DNA from: Limnomonas spitsbergensis | Lineage: Eukaryota > Chlorophyta > Chlorophyceae > Chlamydomonadales | DNA length: 64,000 nt | Direction: 5' to 3' | Assembly: GCA_037349105.1 (NCBI GenBank) | Contig: JAYJMM010000034.1 | Span: 1,364,001 to 1,428,000 of the forward strand | In this document: piece after piece, positions 44,401-54,100 of the stretch | Numbering within the stretch: the stretch's first letter is position 1 | Layout of the letters: each line of letters begins with the position of its first letter | Notes under the pieces: generated by a model | The model's input: only the letters and a program-made list of their open reading frames with translations | What the model was told of the DNA's origin: nothing | Database searches by the model: none | Program-made: the position numbers and the translations under genes

Positions 44401-45754
44401 AACAGCACATTGAGCTCAGTCTTGAAATCCCCAATGGCCACTGCCCCAGTGTCCTTGAGAATCTTGACGGCGACCACTGTCCCATGCCATCTCGCCTTGT
44501 GCACTACGCCAAACTCTCCCTCGCCTGCAAGTGGAATAACGGACTCGCATCATTGGCTGCATCAGGACCGCATGAAAGAAGACATTTCAAATTGATCAGA
44601 ACATGCCTCCTCTGATGGTTCTGGTGATGGGCTGGCCCGTTAGAGTGCGAACCTACAATCATGCAATCATGCTAGTCACAAGCCGAATTCTGATTAAATT
44701 GCAACCCTCATGCAAGATTCTCCCCCTGATATTCCTCTGCGGTAACCTTCATGCAAGTTTCCCTCACCGATTTTTTCCTGAAGGACGAGGTTGGCAGGGT
44801 CAACCTCCCACTCGGGATCGTAGCCTGTGAACAGGCGCACGTTTCCAGACAGTGGCGAGTCTGCCAGCTCAATCAGCTCCCCGTCATCCCGGGCCAGCAC
44901 TTTTCCCCCATGTTGTATGAGCACAGTGGCCACTTCTCCATGGTCTCCTCTCACAGCATCCTGCAGGTGATGCATCACATGCTTTCATACCGGTGCTGGT
45001 AAGGGTCATATCCACACCCCATGTGGTAGAAAGAGGATAACGCTTATAAGTGTGTATTAAGGAGTGGAAAGTGAGTTCAAAGACTTGCCGCACTGAAGCG
45101 ATCGCCTCCTGAGAGAGGGCCTGTTCACCCGCAGCCATGGTACTGGTATGATTCATGTGCATCCTCCCCATGCATGCGGCTCCATGTGGACGCGGTACAT
45201 CACTTTTCGAAGCACCGATAAGAACAAAGTAAGACGAGACAGGAGCTGCAGCGCCAGCCAGGCATCGTCTGCATGGTAGTATTTCCAACATGAAGAATTC
45301 ACCTCCAATGGCGTGCGCTTGAATCGGTCGACGGGGTTCACATCCACCCCTTTCGATAGCAGCCACGCCACCACACTATAGCAACCTTCTGCAGCTGCAA
45401 GATGCCTGAGCACACAAAATGTTCGATGTTGAGGACCTCTAAATTCGGCATTCCTCATCAGTCACACAATGGAAACTTGAAAGACTTACAGCGGCGTCCT
45501 CTTATCGTAATCCGCAGTTTTGCCGTCCGTCAACTGCAAAGTCCAACATAATATCAGTTCACAATGCCTTGCATCAGTCTCCCAATGTTGCATCACAGGA
45601 ACCATACCTGGAGCCCCCACGCCGTCGTAATCTTGCGGCATCTATAGAGGTCCCCGACAGAGGAAAAGAAAAGCAGCTCTGTGATGGCCTGTCGCTTGGC
45701 AGCAGTCTCCCCATGAAGCGATTCGCGAGTATCGTCGTCTACCGGTTTAGACAT
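41484..45754 (-). CDS. Ankyrin-repeat protein kinase, plant ILK / Raf-like MAPKKK type
   Basis: Nine exons: 45608-45754, 45490-45533, 45303-45405, 44768-44960, 44379-44524, 43352-43618, 42675-42880, 42149-42338, 41484-41651; 1464 nt, 487 aa, all phases consistent. The N-terminal ~125 residues hold ankyrin repeats (RTPLHLAAAEGCYSVVAWLL; DAVRGDHGEVATVLIQHGGK). The kinase domain follows: Gly-rich loop IGEGEFGVV, catalytic Lys in VAVKILKD, HRDLKPANLM, ADFGLSK, MAPEVFRHEQYNNKVDVYGF, and the CW...RP end motif. All catalytic residues are present, unlike some plant ILKs, so it should be active; the HRDLKPAN loop suggests Ser/Thr specificity. The segment between DFG and APE is lengthened by a ~50-residue Ser/Pro/Lys-rich insert. 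Substrate and pathway are unknown. Intron 7 carries a dispersed repeat and intron 5 an internal duplication. Confidence 0.95.
42365..42560 (+). repeat. Dispersed short repeat in kinase intron 7
   Basis: Starts about 27 bp from the exon 8 acceptor with gtgattcagctactattcag, continues ctacaaaccggcctatggcc, and ends near cccccagaggcggtctggcc. It is the same family as 37733-38020 and 6420-6560 and occupies much of this 336-bp intron. Confidence 0.6.
43823..44170. repeat. Internal repeat in kinase intron 5
   Basis: ggactttccaacgtaccaat plus gtagtaattta at 43823-43854 recurs at 44132-44163 with one change, 309 bp apart in direct orientation within the 760-bp intron 43619-44378. Confidence 0.8.
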
Positions 45755-46069
45755 GGCAACTGTGTATCAGATTTCTGTGGCTTAGACCTTAGAATCAATG
45801 ACTGTTCACAGCCGCAAACAAACTAGACCAGTGTCGTGCTTCCAGAGCCCAGGACAAGGGAAGAAAACCCTGCGCACATCCGTTCATATTGTGGTACTGC
45901 GGCATCGTACTGAAAATGTCATCCCGTGTAATAGCAAGTTGGACGGTGCATGAGGGGTCGTTACTTAAAAAGACCTCTTTTTGAGTAACGACCTCTCCTT
46001 TTGTTCCTTCCCCCCCCCACTTCCTTACAGTTTCTTCTTTCCTCCCTTCTGAACAGTTGGGCGCCCACG

Positions 46070-46660
46070 CGGCCGAGCTTTGAGCGGGCCCAGAGGTGTA
46101 ACGTTATTGATTTAAAAGGACCAGGCCTATTTTTATTTTACGAAATAGCCATACGAAATAGCCTCCGAAAAGGCCTTACGAAATAGCCTTAACAAATAGC
46201 CTCCATGCATACTGCACTGGTCTCCTCCAACTGCTGCTCCTTGGAGACCCTTCCAAAACCCAATTCACAAAACAGTGTTATCTTCAATAGCTCCACATGC
46301 ATGATTTCCAGAGCGAACCGTGTGGAAAGGGGTTCGTCGTTTCCGGTCAATGTTCCCGCACGGCAAGAAATCGGGAATACCGTACATTTGCTTCCTTAAG
46401 ATACTACAAACTTGTGTCACACAATCCAGATTGCCAATTTGCCATGTCACATCCTTTCTAGCTGTAATACAGCCAAGCGGTTGTTGACAACATGCAGTGA
46501 AAGGGCTCAGTACGCCCGGTAAATGCAGCAGCAACACATACAGGAGCTTGATGTTTCGGCCTTGGGAATCAACTGATTTTTGAACTTTCTGCACCTGCAT
46601 AAGTGCCAGATGTCAGTTACTGACGTTACACCTCTGGACCATAAAGCTCGGCCACGTCGG
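46070..46660. mobile_element. Inverted pair of transposon-end-like motifs
   Basis: cggccgagctttgagcggg with cccagaggtgtaacgtta at about 46070-46110 is inverted relative to actgacgttacacctctgga with taaagctcggccacg at about 46617-46657. The arms are about 40 bp and imperfect. Related single ends occur at 39985-40045 and 50150-50205, so it could be one ~590-bp element or two unrelated ends. Confidence 0.5.
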
Positions 46661-46791
46661 CAAACAAAACGTGTGATAGGGAACAGATGAGAGAAGGCAA
46701 GAGAGAGCAGAAAGGAGAGGAGTCTTCACCCTCCACACACCAAAATGACAGGAAGACTGACTCCCCAGCCCCTCAAGCTACTAGCCCTCAA

Positions 46792-47828
46792 CAAGTCAAT
46801 GACATTACACCTCTGGGCCATGCTGAAAAATCTCGGTCGTTTGGGCACCTGACTGTGTGGTCGGGAGGAAAAGAAGCTGAAGGTGAGAGGAAAGGGAACA
46901 GACGGAAAAAGGAGAAGGAAATGAAAGAACTTCCCCCCCCCCAAAAGGGAAGTCTGAAGAAACTCTAGGCCGTCCAGATCCTAGCCCTCAATCAAGAGGA
47001 AGGAAACTAACATAATAGGCAAAAAGTCAGGAAAACCCGGAAAGAGGAAATAAAGTGGAGGGGCGAGTGGAGGGGCACTGAAAAGGCTGGGCGGAAAATA
47101 AGAAAAGAGATAGGGAGCCCCGGCCTTCGAAAGATCAAGCCTCAATGAAAGCTACAGCATCCTCCACAAAAGCCAGAGCATCCCACCATAGCCTGCCCTG
47201 GTACAAAGCGTGGAAGTCTCTAGCACCGTCTGAGGGGCCTGCCCATCCCCATTCATTAAGGTGATCTTGCACGCTGGATCATTGGAAGCAAGCATGTAAT
47301 TCGTCCTCCACATGCTCGCCGTCTCCCCTTGCCCATCATCGCTGGCAGCAACGTGCGTCACGCTGTTGACGATAGCCCCTGGCCCCTGCCCCTAGTGTCA
47401 GCCGTGCTGATGGCACCGAGCCACAGCCTTAAGTGTGTGCGCACACAAGCACACTCCCTCTTGCTGGTGCGGCTCCTTCCCTGCGCCATTACGGCGCCCA
47501 CTGTAGGCTGAAACAAGGCACGGTAGGCGGCTGCAGACCTATGCTCCATGGCTGGGTCTCTGGGATCCCCGGAGGCCGGTGACGTCCAATTGTGCCCTTT
47601 CGTAGGCTGCGTCCATTAGTGCCATCACCTCTGTTACGGGAAGAGGCTGCAGAGCAGTCGCTCTTTGACTCAATGTTCAGGAGTTGTTAGGCCACCCGGT
47701 ACCTTACGTACTGAAATGCAGCTATGGTGTTGTGGAGCATACATCGTAGCCTAGTTGGGTGCCTAGACTTTTCACGGCCGAGACTTTTCAGCATGTTCCA
47801 GGTGTGTAACGTCATTGACTTAGTAGCT
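46792..47828. mobile_element. About 1-kb element with ~45-bp terminal inverted repeats, noncoding
   Basis: The left end aagtcaatgacattacacct, continuing through ctgggccatgctgaaaaatc, is matched in reverse complement by the right end (gacttttcagcatgttccag, then gtaacgtcattgactta) at 47783-47828. Both share tcaatgac-ttacac-cct-tgg and tgctgaaaa-tctcgg. No transposase frame lies inside, so it would be non-autonomous. Confidence 0.6.
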
Positions 47829-48068
47829 GGCTTGAAACTCGAGGTACCGTAGAAAGACTTTGACTCCACTCGTAAGTAAATAATTATAGGGGTGCGCGGA
47901 CATGGCTGCGCGCTAATATTAATTCAAAAATCGCCGCTGCGCGGAGCGTCAGTCTAGTGCCCAAACAACTATTTTGGGGGTGCGCGCTACGAATTAAAAA
48001 CAGCAAAGCTAAAAAAAGACGTGCGCTCGCGTGCGACTGTCTGATTGGACATCCGTCGAGTGACACTT

Positions 48069-48607
48069 ACAGCCTGTTTCTGATTGACTGCGGAACTCCT
48101 CCGCAGGCCCTGTCGTACAGAAACGGGGTCTGTGGAACTGCTCCGCAGGCCTTTAGAAGCCCCACGTGCGGCCTTTTTTCCGAGGACCCCCCCCCTCCTC
48201 GGAACTTCCACAGTCTGCGGAACATTTTAGGCCTTCGAATTGACATTAATTATACTCTAGAACCCCTATATTTTTCTGTCCATGGACCTATCGGGCAGTG
48301 GCCGTGGCGGCGACCCTGGACAAAGGCCGCGTCAGGCATCCTTCTACGACCCTTCGAGGATAAGACCAAGGGTACCGACAGCCATTGGAGGCATATTGTT
48401 ATTAGGAAGAAATGTGGTCGAAACGTTATGAAGAGAAAGAGAAATGAAGGGATGATGTGCACACAATCGGCAATACTACAGTACGCCCTGAACCCTGCAC
48501 GGTCTCGTTCCGCAGGGTCCAATCAGAAACGACCTCTGCGGAACTCTTCCGCAGGCCATTAGACCGTCGTACAATTTTTTCTCCGCAGTCAATCAGAAAC
48601 AGGCTGT
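48069..48607. mobile_element. MITE-like foldback element, perfect 26-bp terminal inverted repeats
   Basis: The 26 bp at 48069-48094 (acagcctgtttctgattgac and tgcgga) are the exact reverse complement of 48582-48607. Inside are several short hairpins of the form tgcggaactcctccgca (48089-48107, 48130-48148, about 48533-48551) and a second inverted motif with ggccattagaccgtcgtac. It is 539 bp long with no coding frame of note. No convincing target-site duplication was found. Confidence 0.85.
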
Positions 48608-49116
48608 CACACCAATCCCCGTTGCGAGGCTCGATCATGGACGGGTGCTGACGACTGCTGACGTTTCGGGGCTTCAACAGCCACACGTTTCCTGAGGCTA
48701 GGAAACGGCGGAGGGGGAGGATGACGACATTGCTGAGTATTGCTGACCGTGTACTATCCTTGCTAGCATCAAACGAGGTTTTAACTAAGTTTTACTGTAC
48801 TGGCTGAAAGTGCTGCGCGGAAGGAATTTTAAATTATTCGCTTCATTCTCCGGGAACAGTTACCTGATGATTGTTTTCTTCAGAAAACCTCTGCCAAGAG
48901 CGTCGGATGGCTGATGCGGTGCGTGGATCATCCAGGCCTGAAAGATTGAACTTGACACATCCAGGGAGGACATAGATCAGCTTGCCGGATCCCACGTAAT
49001 CAGCAGCAGTCTCATCTTGAAAAAATCATGATGCAGGGGACATCCGCACCACCCAATGGGTACCGGAACCAGCACCAATTGTGCGGGCGGCAGACAGGTA
49101 CCGCCACGCTAGAGAT

Positions 49117-49145
49117 GCATCTAGAACTCTAGAACTCTAGAACTA
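49117..49145. repeat. 10-bp microsatellite
   Basis: About three copies of ctagaactct in tandem. Confidence 0.85.
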
Positions 49146-49282
49146 AGCGACATGTCCCAGATCCCTAGGCCCTCTGTGCCCCAGATGGGCAGCAGTGCCA
49201 ACAAAGTGCAGGCAGAACACTGGATTGATTGGCGTCACCGTTGCCAGTCCGGCAGGGTCTGCTGAAACAGCTGCTTAGCTAG

Positions 49283-49412
49283 GTGTTTAGAACAGTGCAT
49301 ACCCGCTGGGCCCTGCTGGACGCTCGGCCACGTGGGGCTGGTAGGGAATGACTAGGCTCAATTCCAGCTACCATGCACAGCCTGGGCCATGGTGCAGCCA
49401 TGCCATCCTCCT
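49283..49412 (-). repeat. Inverted copy of the 24215-24345 dispersed repeat
   Basis: Near-perfect reverse complement of 24215-24345 (see that entry). Flanking sequences differ, so its ends define the repeat unit at about 130 bp. Confidence 0.9.
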
Positions 49413-50877
49413 ACATGAGGGGGCAGGAACATGGAACCCGGCGCTGTAGTCGAGACGATCGTGTGGCGGGTTCGATCTCTCAACCTCTGGGTATGGATGC
49501 TAGGTGTACAAAGCGCTGGCATCGGCAGCAGGAAACGGGGCATGTATGCTGCGTTCAGGCCTCCCGGGTCATGTTTCTTGTTTTTGCTTTGGACCACGAG
49601 ATTCATTTTGTGATGACAAGTTTATCTTGTGACTAACTGGCAGCGATATCAATGTTCAGCACCGTTACCATGATTGGTGCCAGCCCTGCGACAAATATCT
49701 GTGTCCTCCATTACATGACATCAGTGTCTGCATGATGAACTTGGACACGGGCCCCATCTAGCGTCTATCAGCGACTCGTGAGTGCCTGATATCCCAATAT
49801 GACAACCACAGAAACCCTAATATGATGACCACAACATTGCCTCCTCGTAGCAGCGACGGAGGATGAATACCGGTAGAGTGACAAGTTTCTAGACCGTTCC
49901 TCATAACTGCTCTGCAACCTTCTAGATCCGAAGCTTTACGAAGGATGCTGTAGCAAGTACCAAGCAGTCTAGTGCGAAATGCAAGCAGACATCTAAAAAA
50001 CAAGATGGCCAAATAATTACCGTAGGGCTTTCTGCCAAAAAGGTGTGGACATCATTTCCCCAGGATTGTAGATGTAGCAGCATTGTAAAAAAATTGACAA
50101 CTTCAAATAACAAAGGAATGTATGAGCCAGAGTAAGGGACAATCAACAGTTTATACAGGCTTTTTGAGCAAGGTGCAGATGCGTAACGTCACTGACATGA
50201 GTGGGGTCCGTCACACAAAAGATTGTGATTTCTTTGAAGTCTTGCATACATTTGATGCTATGGGGGAGAGGCGGCCACATATGGTTTGAGCACAAATTAC
50301 TAAGGTAATGGGCACACGGGAAACCCCCTTGGACTAGCTACCAGAAAACAACCGTGCAGTGACATCTGCCGGAACCCCACAAGACATGAAGATAGCAGAC
50401 TGTTACGCCAATCAGTTGGAATTCACTTCCAAGCTTTCTACACATTCTGCACGGCAAAGCCAATTTGAGCTGGAGGTGCAATTTCATTGACTAGGCAGCA
50501 GACATGCAAGCGAAGTCCCTCACACCCGCAAGGATGGTTTCCTCACTCAACGCACCATGAATGCACAGTGTTCAGGTTACCCGTGTTCAGGTTAACTGCC
50601 CCCCCCTCTACTAAGCGCTTAGAAGCCGCATGGGATTTAAACCCACCAACAATTCCAGGCATATTACAGCCTCTGCATTCCCGCCGCTCCCGCTGGATGG
50701 TGGCAGCAGTCCAGAAAGCTTCACCCTCCCCCTTGTCCTCGACACACACGCACCTAGCGAGGACTAGTTTCTTCCCTTTTCGGCCATTTGTCCATCACGT
50801 GCCATCGCAGCCACCGACGGCATCTCATTCAGCTACACCATAAAGGCAGCCAGTTCTTCGCCCCCGGCCCCTGCTGC

Positions 50878-51136
50878 CGGGACTTGCCCCGCAACGTACC
50901 GCCCGCCCTGCCCCGCCCTGCCCTGCCGCTCCCTGAGATCTCAAGACTCCCCAGCCCTCCCATGTCCCTCTCTCCCAAGGCCGAACCCTCCCTACCACGC
51001 CCGACCCGCCTTGCCCCGCCCCGCCCTGCCCCGCCCCGCCCTACCCAGTTCCCCCCATGCTCCGCCCTTCCGATGTCCGCCTCGCCCCGCCCGGCCCCTC
51101 CAAGCTCTACCCTGCCCCGGTCCGTCCTTTCCAGCC
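50878..51136. repeat. C-rich (G-rich on the helicase sense strand) low-complexity tract
   Basis: Irregular repeats of cccgccctgcc type run right up to the helicase stop codon. In the transcript direction this is a G-rich 3' flank with many ggggcggggc-like runs, able in principle to form G-quadruplexes. A similar tract lies in the helicase intron at 54305-54470. Confidence 0.8.
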
Positions 51137-54100
51137 CTAACTCGCCATGCGCTCTCTGTCACCCTGCCTGAAGTGCTCCGTGATGTCTTGCCACATTGGG
51201 CTCCCGTGCCTACGAAAGCAATCCAAGTGCCCGATGACCACGCACTCGCGCTTCGCGCGGGATAGCGCAACGCACACCCGGCGACGGTCCTCGAGGAACA
51301 AGTTGACACCGCTTGTGCGCACCAGGGACAGGATGATGCAATCCGCCTCCGAGCCCTGAGGGGGAGCAGGCATGCATCGTGTGCTTCAGTTCCTCAGCTG
51401 ATTTAAGCTGGCCTGTTGCAACTCAATCGCTTCACCACTAACCTTGGACACAAAAACACGTTCGACTCAATTTGGTACCCTGAGTGGGAGCATGCAGGTA
51501 CCGTTGACGCTAATTCTTAGGCTGATCAAAGCAGGGGATCAAAGCTTGCCTTGCACCATAAACGTTAAACCAACAACCTTGGACACCATAACGAGGTTGG
51601 CTTGATTTGAAACCCTGAGGGAAACCATGCAGGCATCCTTATCGCTATTTCTGTACATGGTTAAAATCCTAGTATCTTACACCCTAAATCCTAAGCCTTT
51701 CACCATGGCCAGGACAACACAGTTTGCTTCGAAGCCTTGGCATGCATTGTGGCCAATTGAGTTACCTGAGCCAAAGTAGAACAAAATAAAGCTATGTGGG
51801 GATTGATGATTGAAGCTATACGCGGCATGAGACGGCATAGACTGCATACAGATTACTGAGGATTGAGGTTTGAAGCTTTATGCGGGGCTCAGTTGATGAT
51901 TGAAGAGACGGTATAGACTGTTTATCCAGGAAATATGAGGATTAAAGTTAAGCGGGGTTCGACTGATGAGTGATGACTGATGATTGGGGAGACGGTCTAG
52001 ACTGTATATTGAGGATTGAGGTTTTAAGCTATGCGACGTTACAGACGAGGATGGATGAAGAGACGGTACATACGATAATGGCCGTAGGCCTCGTCTGTGC
52101 CGTTCCCATCTCAGCAAGTTGCAACATGAGGCTTGAACCCCGGGTCTTCCTGACACAGCCCTGTCAAGAGACTCGGACTTAGCAACCCATCCCCTTTCCC
52201 TTTTTCATTGTCAGCATTTCTACGAATGATGAGCCATTTATCCTTGTAAGGAGTCAACGTATGCGTCGACCCTTAACCCTTCACGTTAAGCCCTATGTAT
52301 CAACCCCAACCCCTTAACCCTATAGGAACTGGGCCTACTACCAACATATTTTGTTTTCCTGTGTCAGCCCTTAACCCTGTGTGTCAGCCGTAACCCCTTA
52401 AGCCTATGTGCCAACCATTACCCCATGTGTCTACCCTAACCCCTTAAGAGCCAATTCACACCTAGTTCAGTTCGCCGTTTTGGTTGGTTGGTTCGGCGTC
52501 AGAAAGCCCTCCTGCGGGATGCTCAGTTTGGCAAAATCAAACCAATGCGAAACCAACCAAACTGAAACTGGGGGTCGGACCCCAGGTTGCGAAACCGTGC
52601 GAAACCGAGGTACCCAAACCGGCCAAACTCAGCGAAATCAGCCAGGTGTGAATCCGCTCTAACCCTATGTGTAAACCCTAACCCCTTGACCCTATGTGTC
52701 AACCATTACCCCTTGTGTCAACCCTAACCCCTTAACCTTATGTGTAAACCCCAACCCCTTGACCCTACGTGTCAACCTCAACCCCTTGAACCTATGTGTC
52801 ACCCCTCAACCCTATGTGTCAACCTTCACCGTACGTGTCAACCTTAACCCCTTAACCCGATGTGTCAACCATACAATGGTTCACCCTGAACGCGAAGTGT
52901 CATCCTCAGCTCGGTCAAGGTCCCACCTGGCATGCATCTACCGACAAGACCTGGACACGTCCACTCTCCATCGCCTGGTCCAAAGCCGGGACGCGTTTCA
53001 TAGCCACCAGCAGCTCCTTCCGCTGCCTGTTGTACGGGGTTGTGACATAGACCAGCTCGTAGCCAAAGTCCAGCGCAGACACGGCCTCAGCCACCGCCAC
53101 CGCCACCTCCGCGGGGTTGTGGTAGCCCTTGCCCCTCCGGCGTACCTCGGTTCCGGAGCCGACGTCGACCCAGCGGCATGGCTCCGAGGGCAGGCCTGGG
53201 CGCAGGCTGAGCTCGGGAGCAGTGGCGAGCAGCCCGCCGTAAAACAGCCTGCTCAGAGCAGGGGATCAAACCTTGCCTGGCACCTTCAATGTTAAACCCA
53301 GCGTTAAACCCTGAACCTCAGACACGATAACGCGGTCGGCTAGATTTGGGAGCCCGCTGTAGAACAGCCTGTTCATCAGCAATGCGTAGGGGTTGAGGGC
53401 AAAGCAGCGCTGCTGTATTCCTGGGGTATCCTGGGGTATCAATATTCTACGGGTGCTTCCTATAGTGCTTGAAGACATGAATTTGTTGTGCCATGGTAGC
53501 AGTATAGCACGATATGAACATAATGTGATACGATACGGTATGATTTGGTATGATATATGATATGATATGATATGATCTAAAACGATCTGATCTGATCTGA
53601 CCCAAAATATAGCTACCCTGTTACAAAGCAGCATTACTGTTACATTCGATTGGACATGCAGGCAGGAGTGCATGCTAATGTTACAAATGAAGCAATCCTG
53701 TTACAAAGCAGTGATTCTGTTATATTCGATCGGGCATGCAGGCAGTAATGCGTGCTAAGCCGTCACACATCTCTCACCTGCTCACGAGCGCGGAAAGTCG
53801 CTCGGGCATTCGGTACTGTGTGCTGAGTAGCCATGGCTTCATGCCCACCTCCATCGCTCGTCCAAGCAGGCTGCGGGAGTGGTGCGTCTCCGGGCAGTCC
53901 GGCTGCGTCTGGAGAAGTGAGAAGGGCTGAAGCTGACAGGGGTCCCCCACCTGCGGGGACAGTCCCACATGGTTTTTGACATGACAGACATCAGCTCGAA
54001 GGGGAGCAGCCGGGCTGAGTCTGCAGGAGTGAGAATGTTAACAGCTAGCAGGGGTGACACATCTGTGGAAACATCGACACCAAGAAAAAATATTGTAAAA

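Larger units (their letters stand above)
45755..50877. other. Gene-poor region with inverted-repeat elements
   Basis: No exon chain or family motif was found on either strand. The recognisable content is listed separately: TIR-bearing elements at 46070-46660, 46792-47828 and 48069-48607, a dispersed repeat at 49283-49412, and a 10-bp microsatellite at 49117-49145. A purine-rich stretch at 46687-46960 gives a spurious Lys/Glu-rich frame. Confidence 0.6.

Noticed and set aside
46687..46968. Lys/Glu-rich reading frame
   Set aside because: Purine-rich simple sequence between transposon-end motifs. No splice or family evidence.
50992..51171. Gly/Arg-rich or Pro/Ala-rich proteins at 50992-51309 and 54124-54670
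   Set aside because: Low-complexity G/C tracts in non-coding parts of the helicase gene. The real exons are on the minus strand in another frame.
52090..52185. Possible tRNA gene (gggttcaagcc on the minus strand)
   Set aside because: A B-box-like string is present, but no cloverleaf with paired acceptor and anticodon stems could be drawn.
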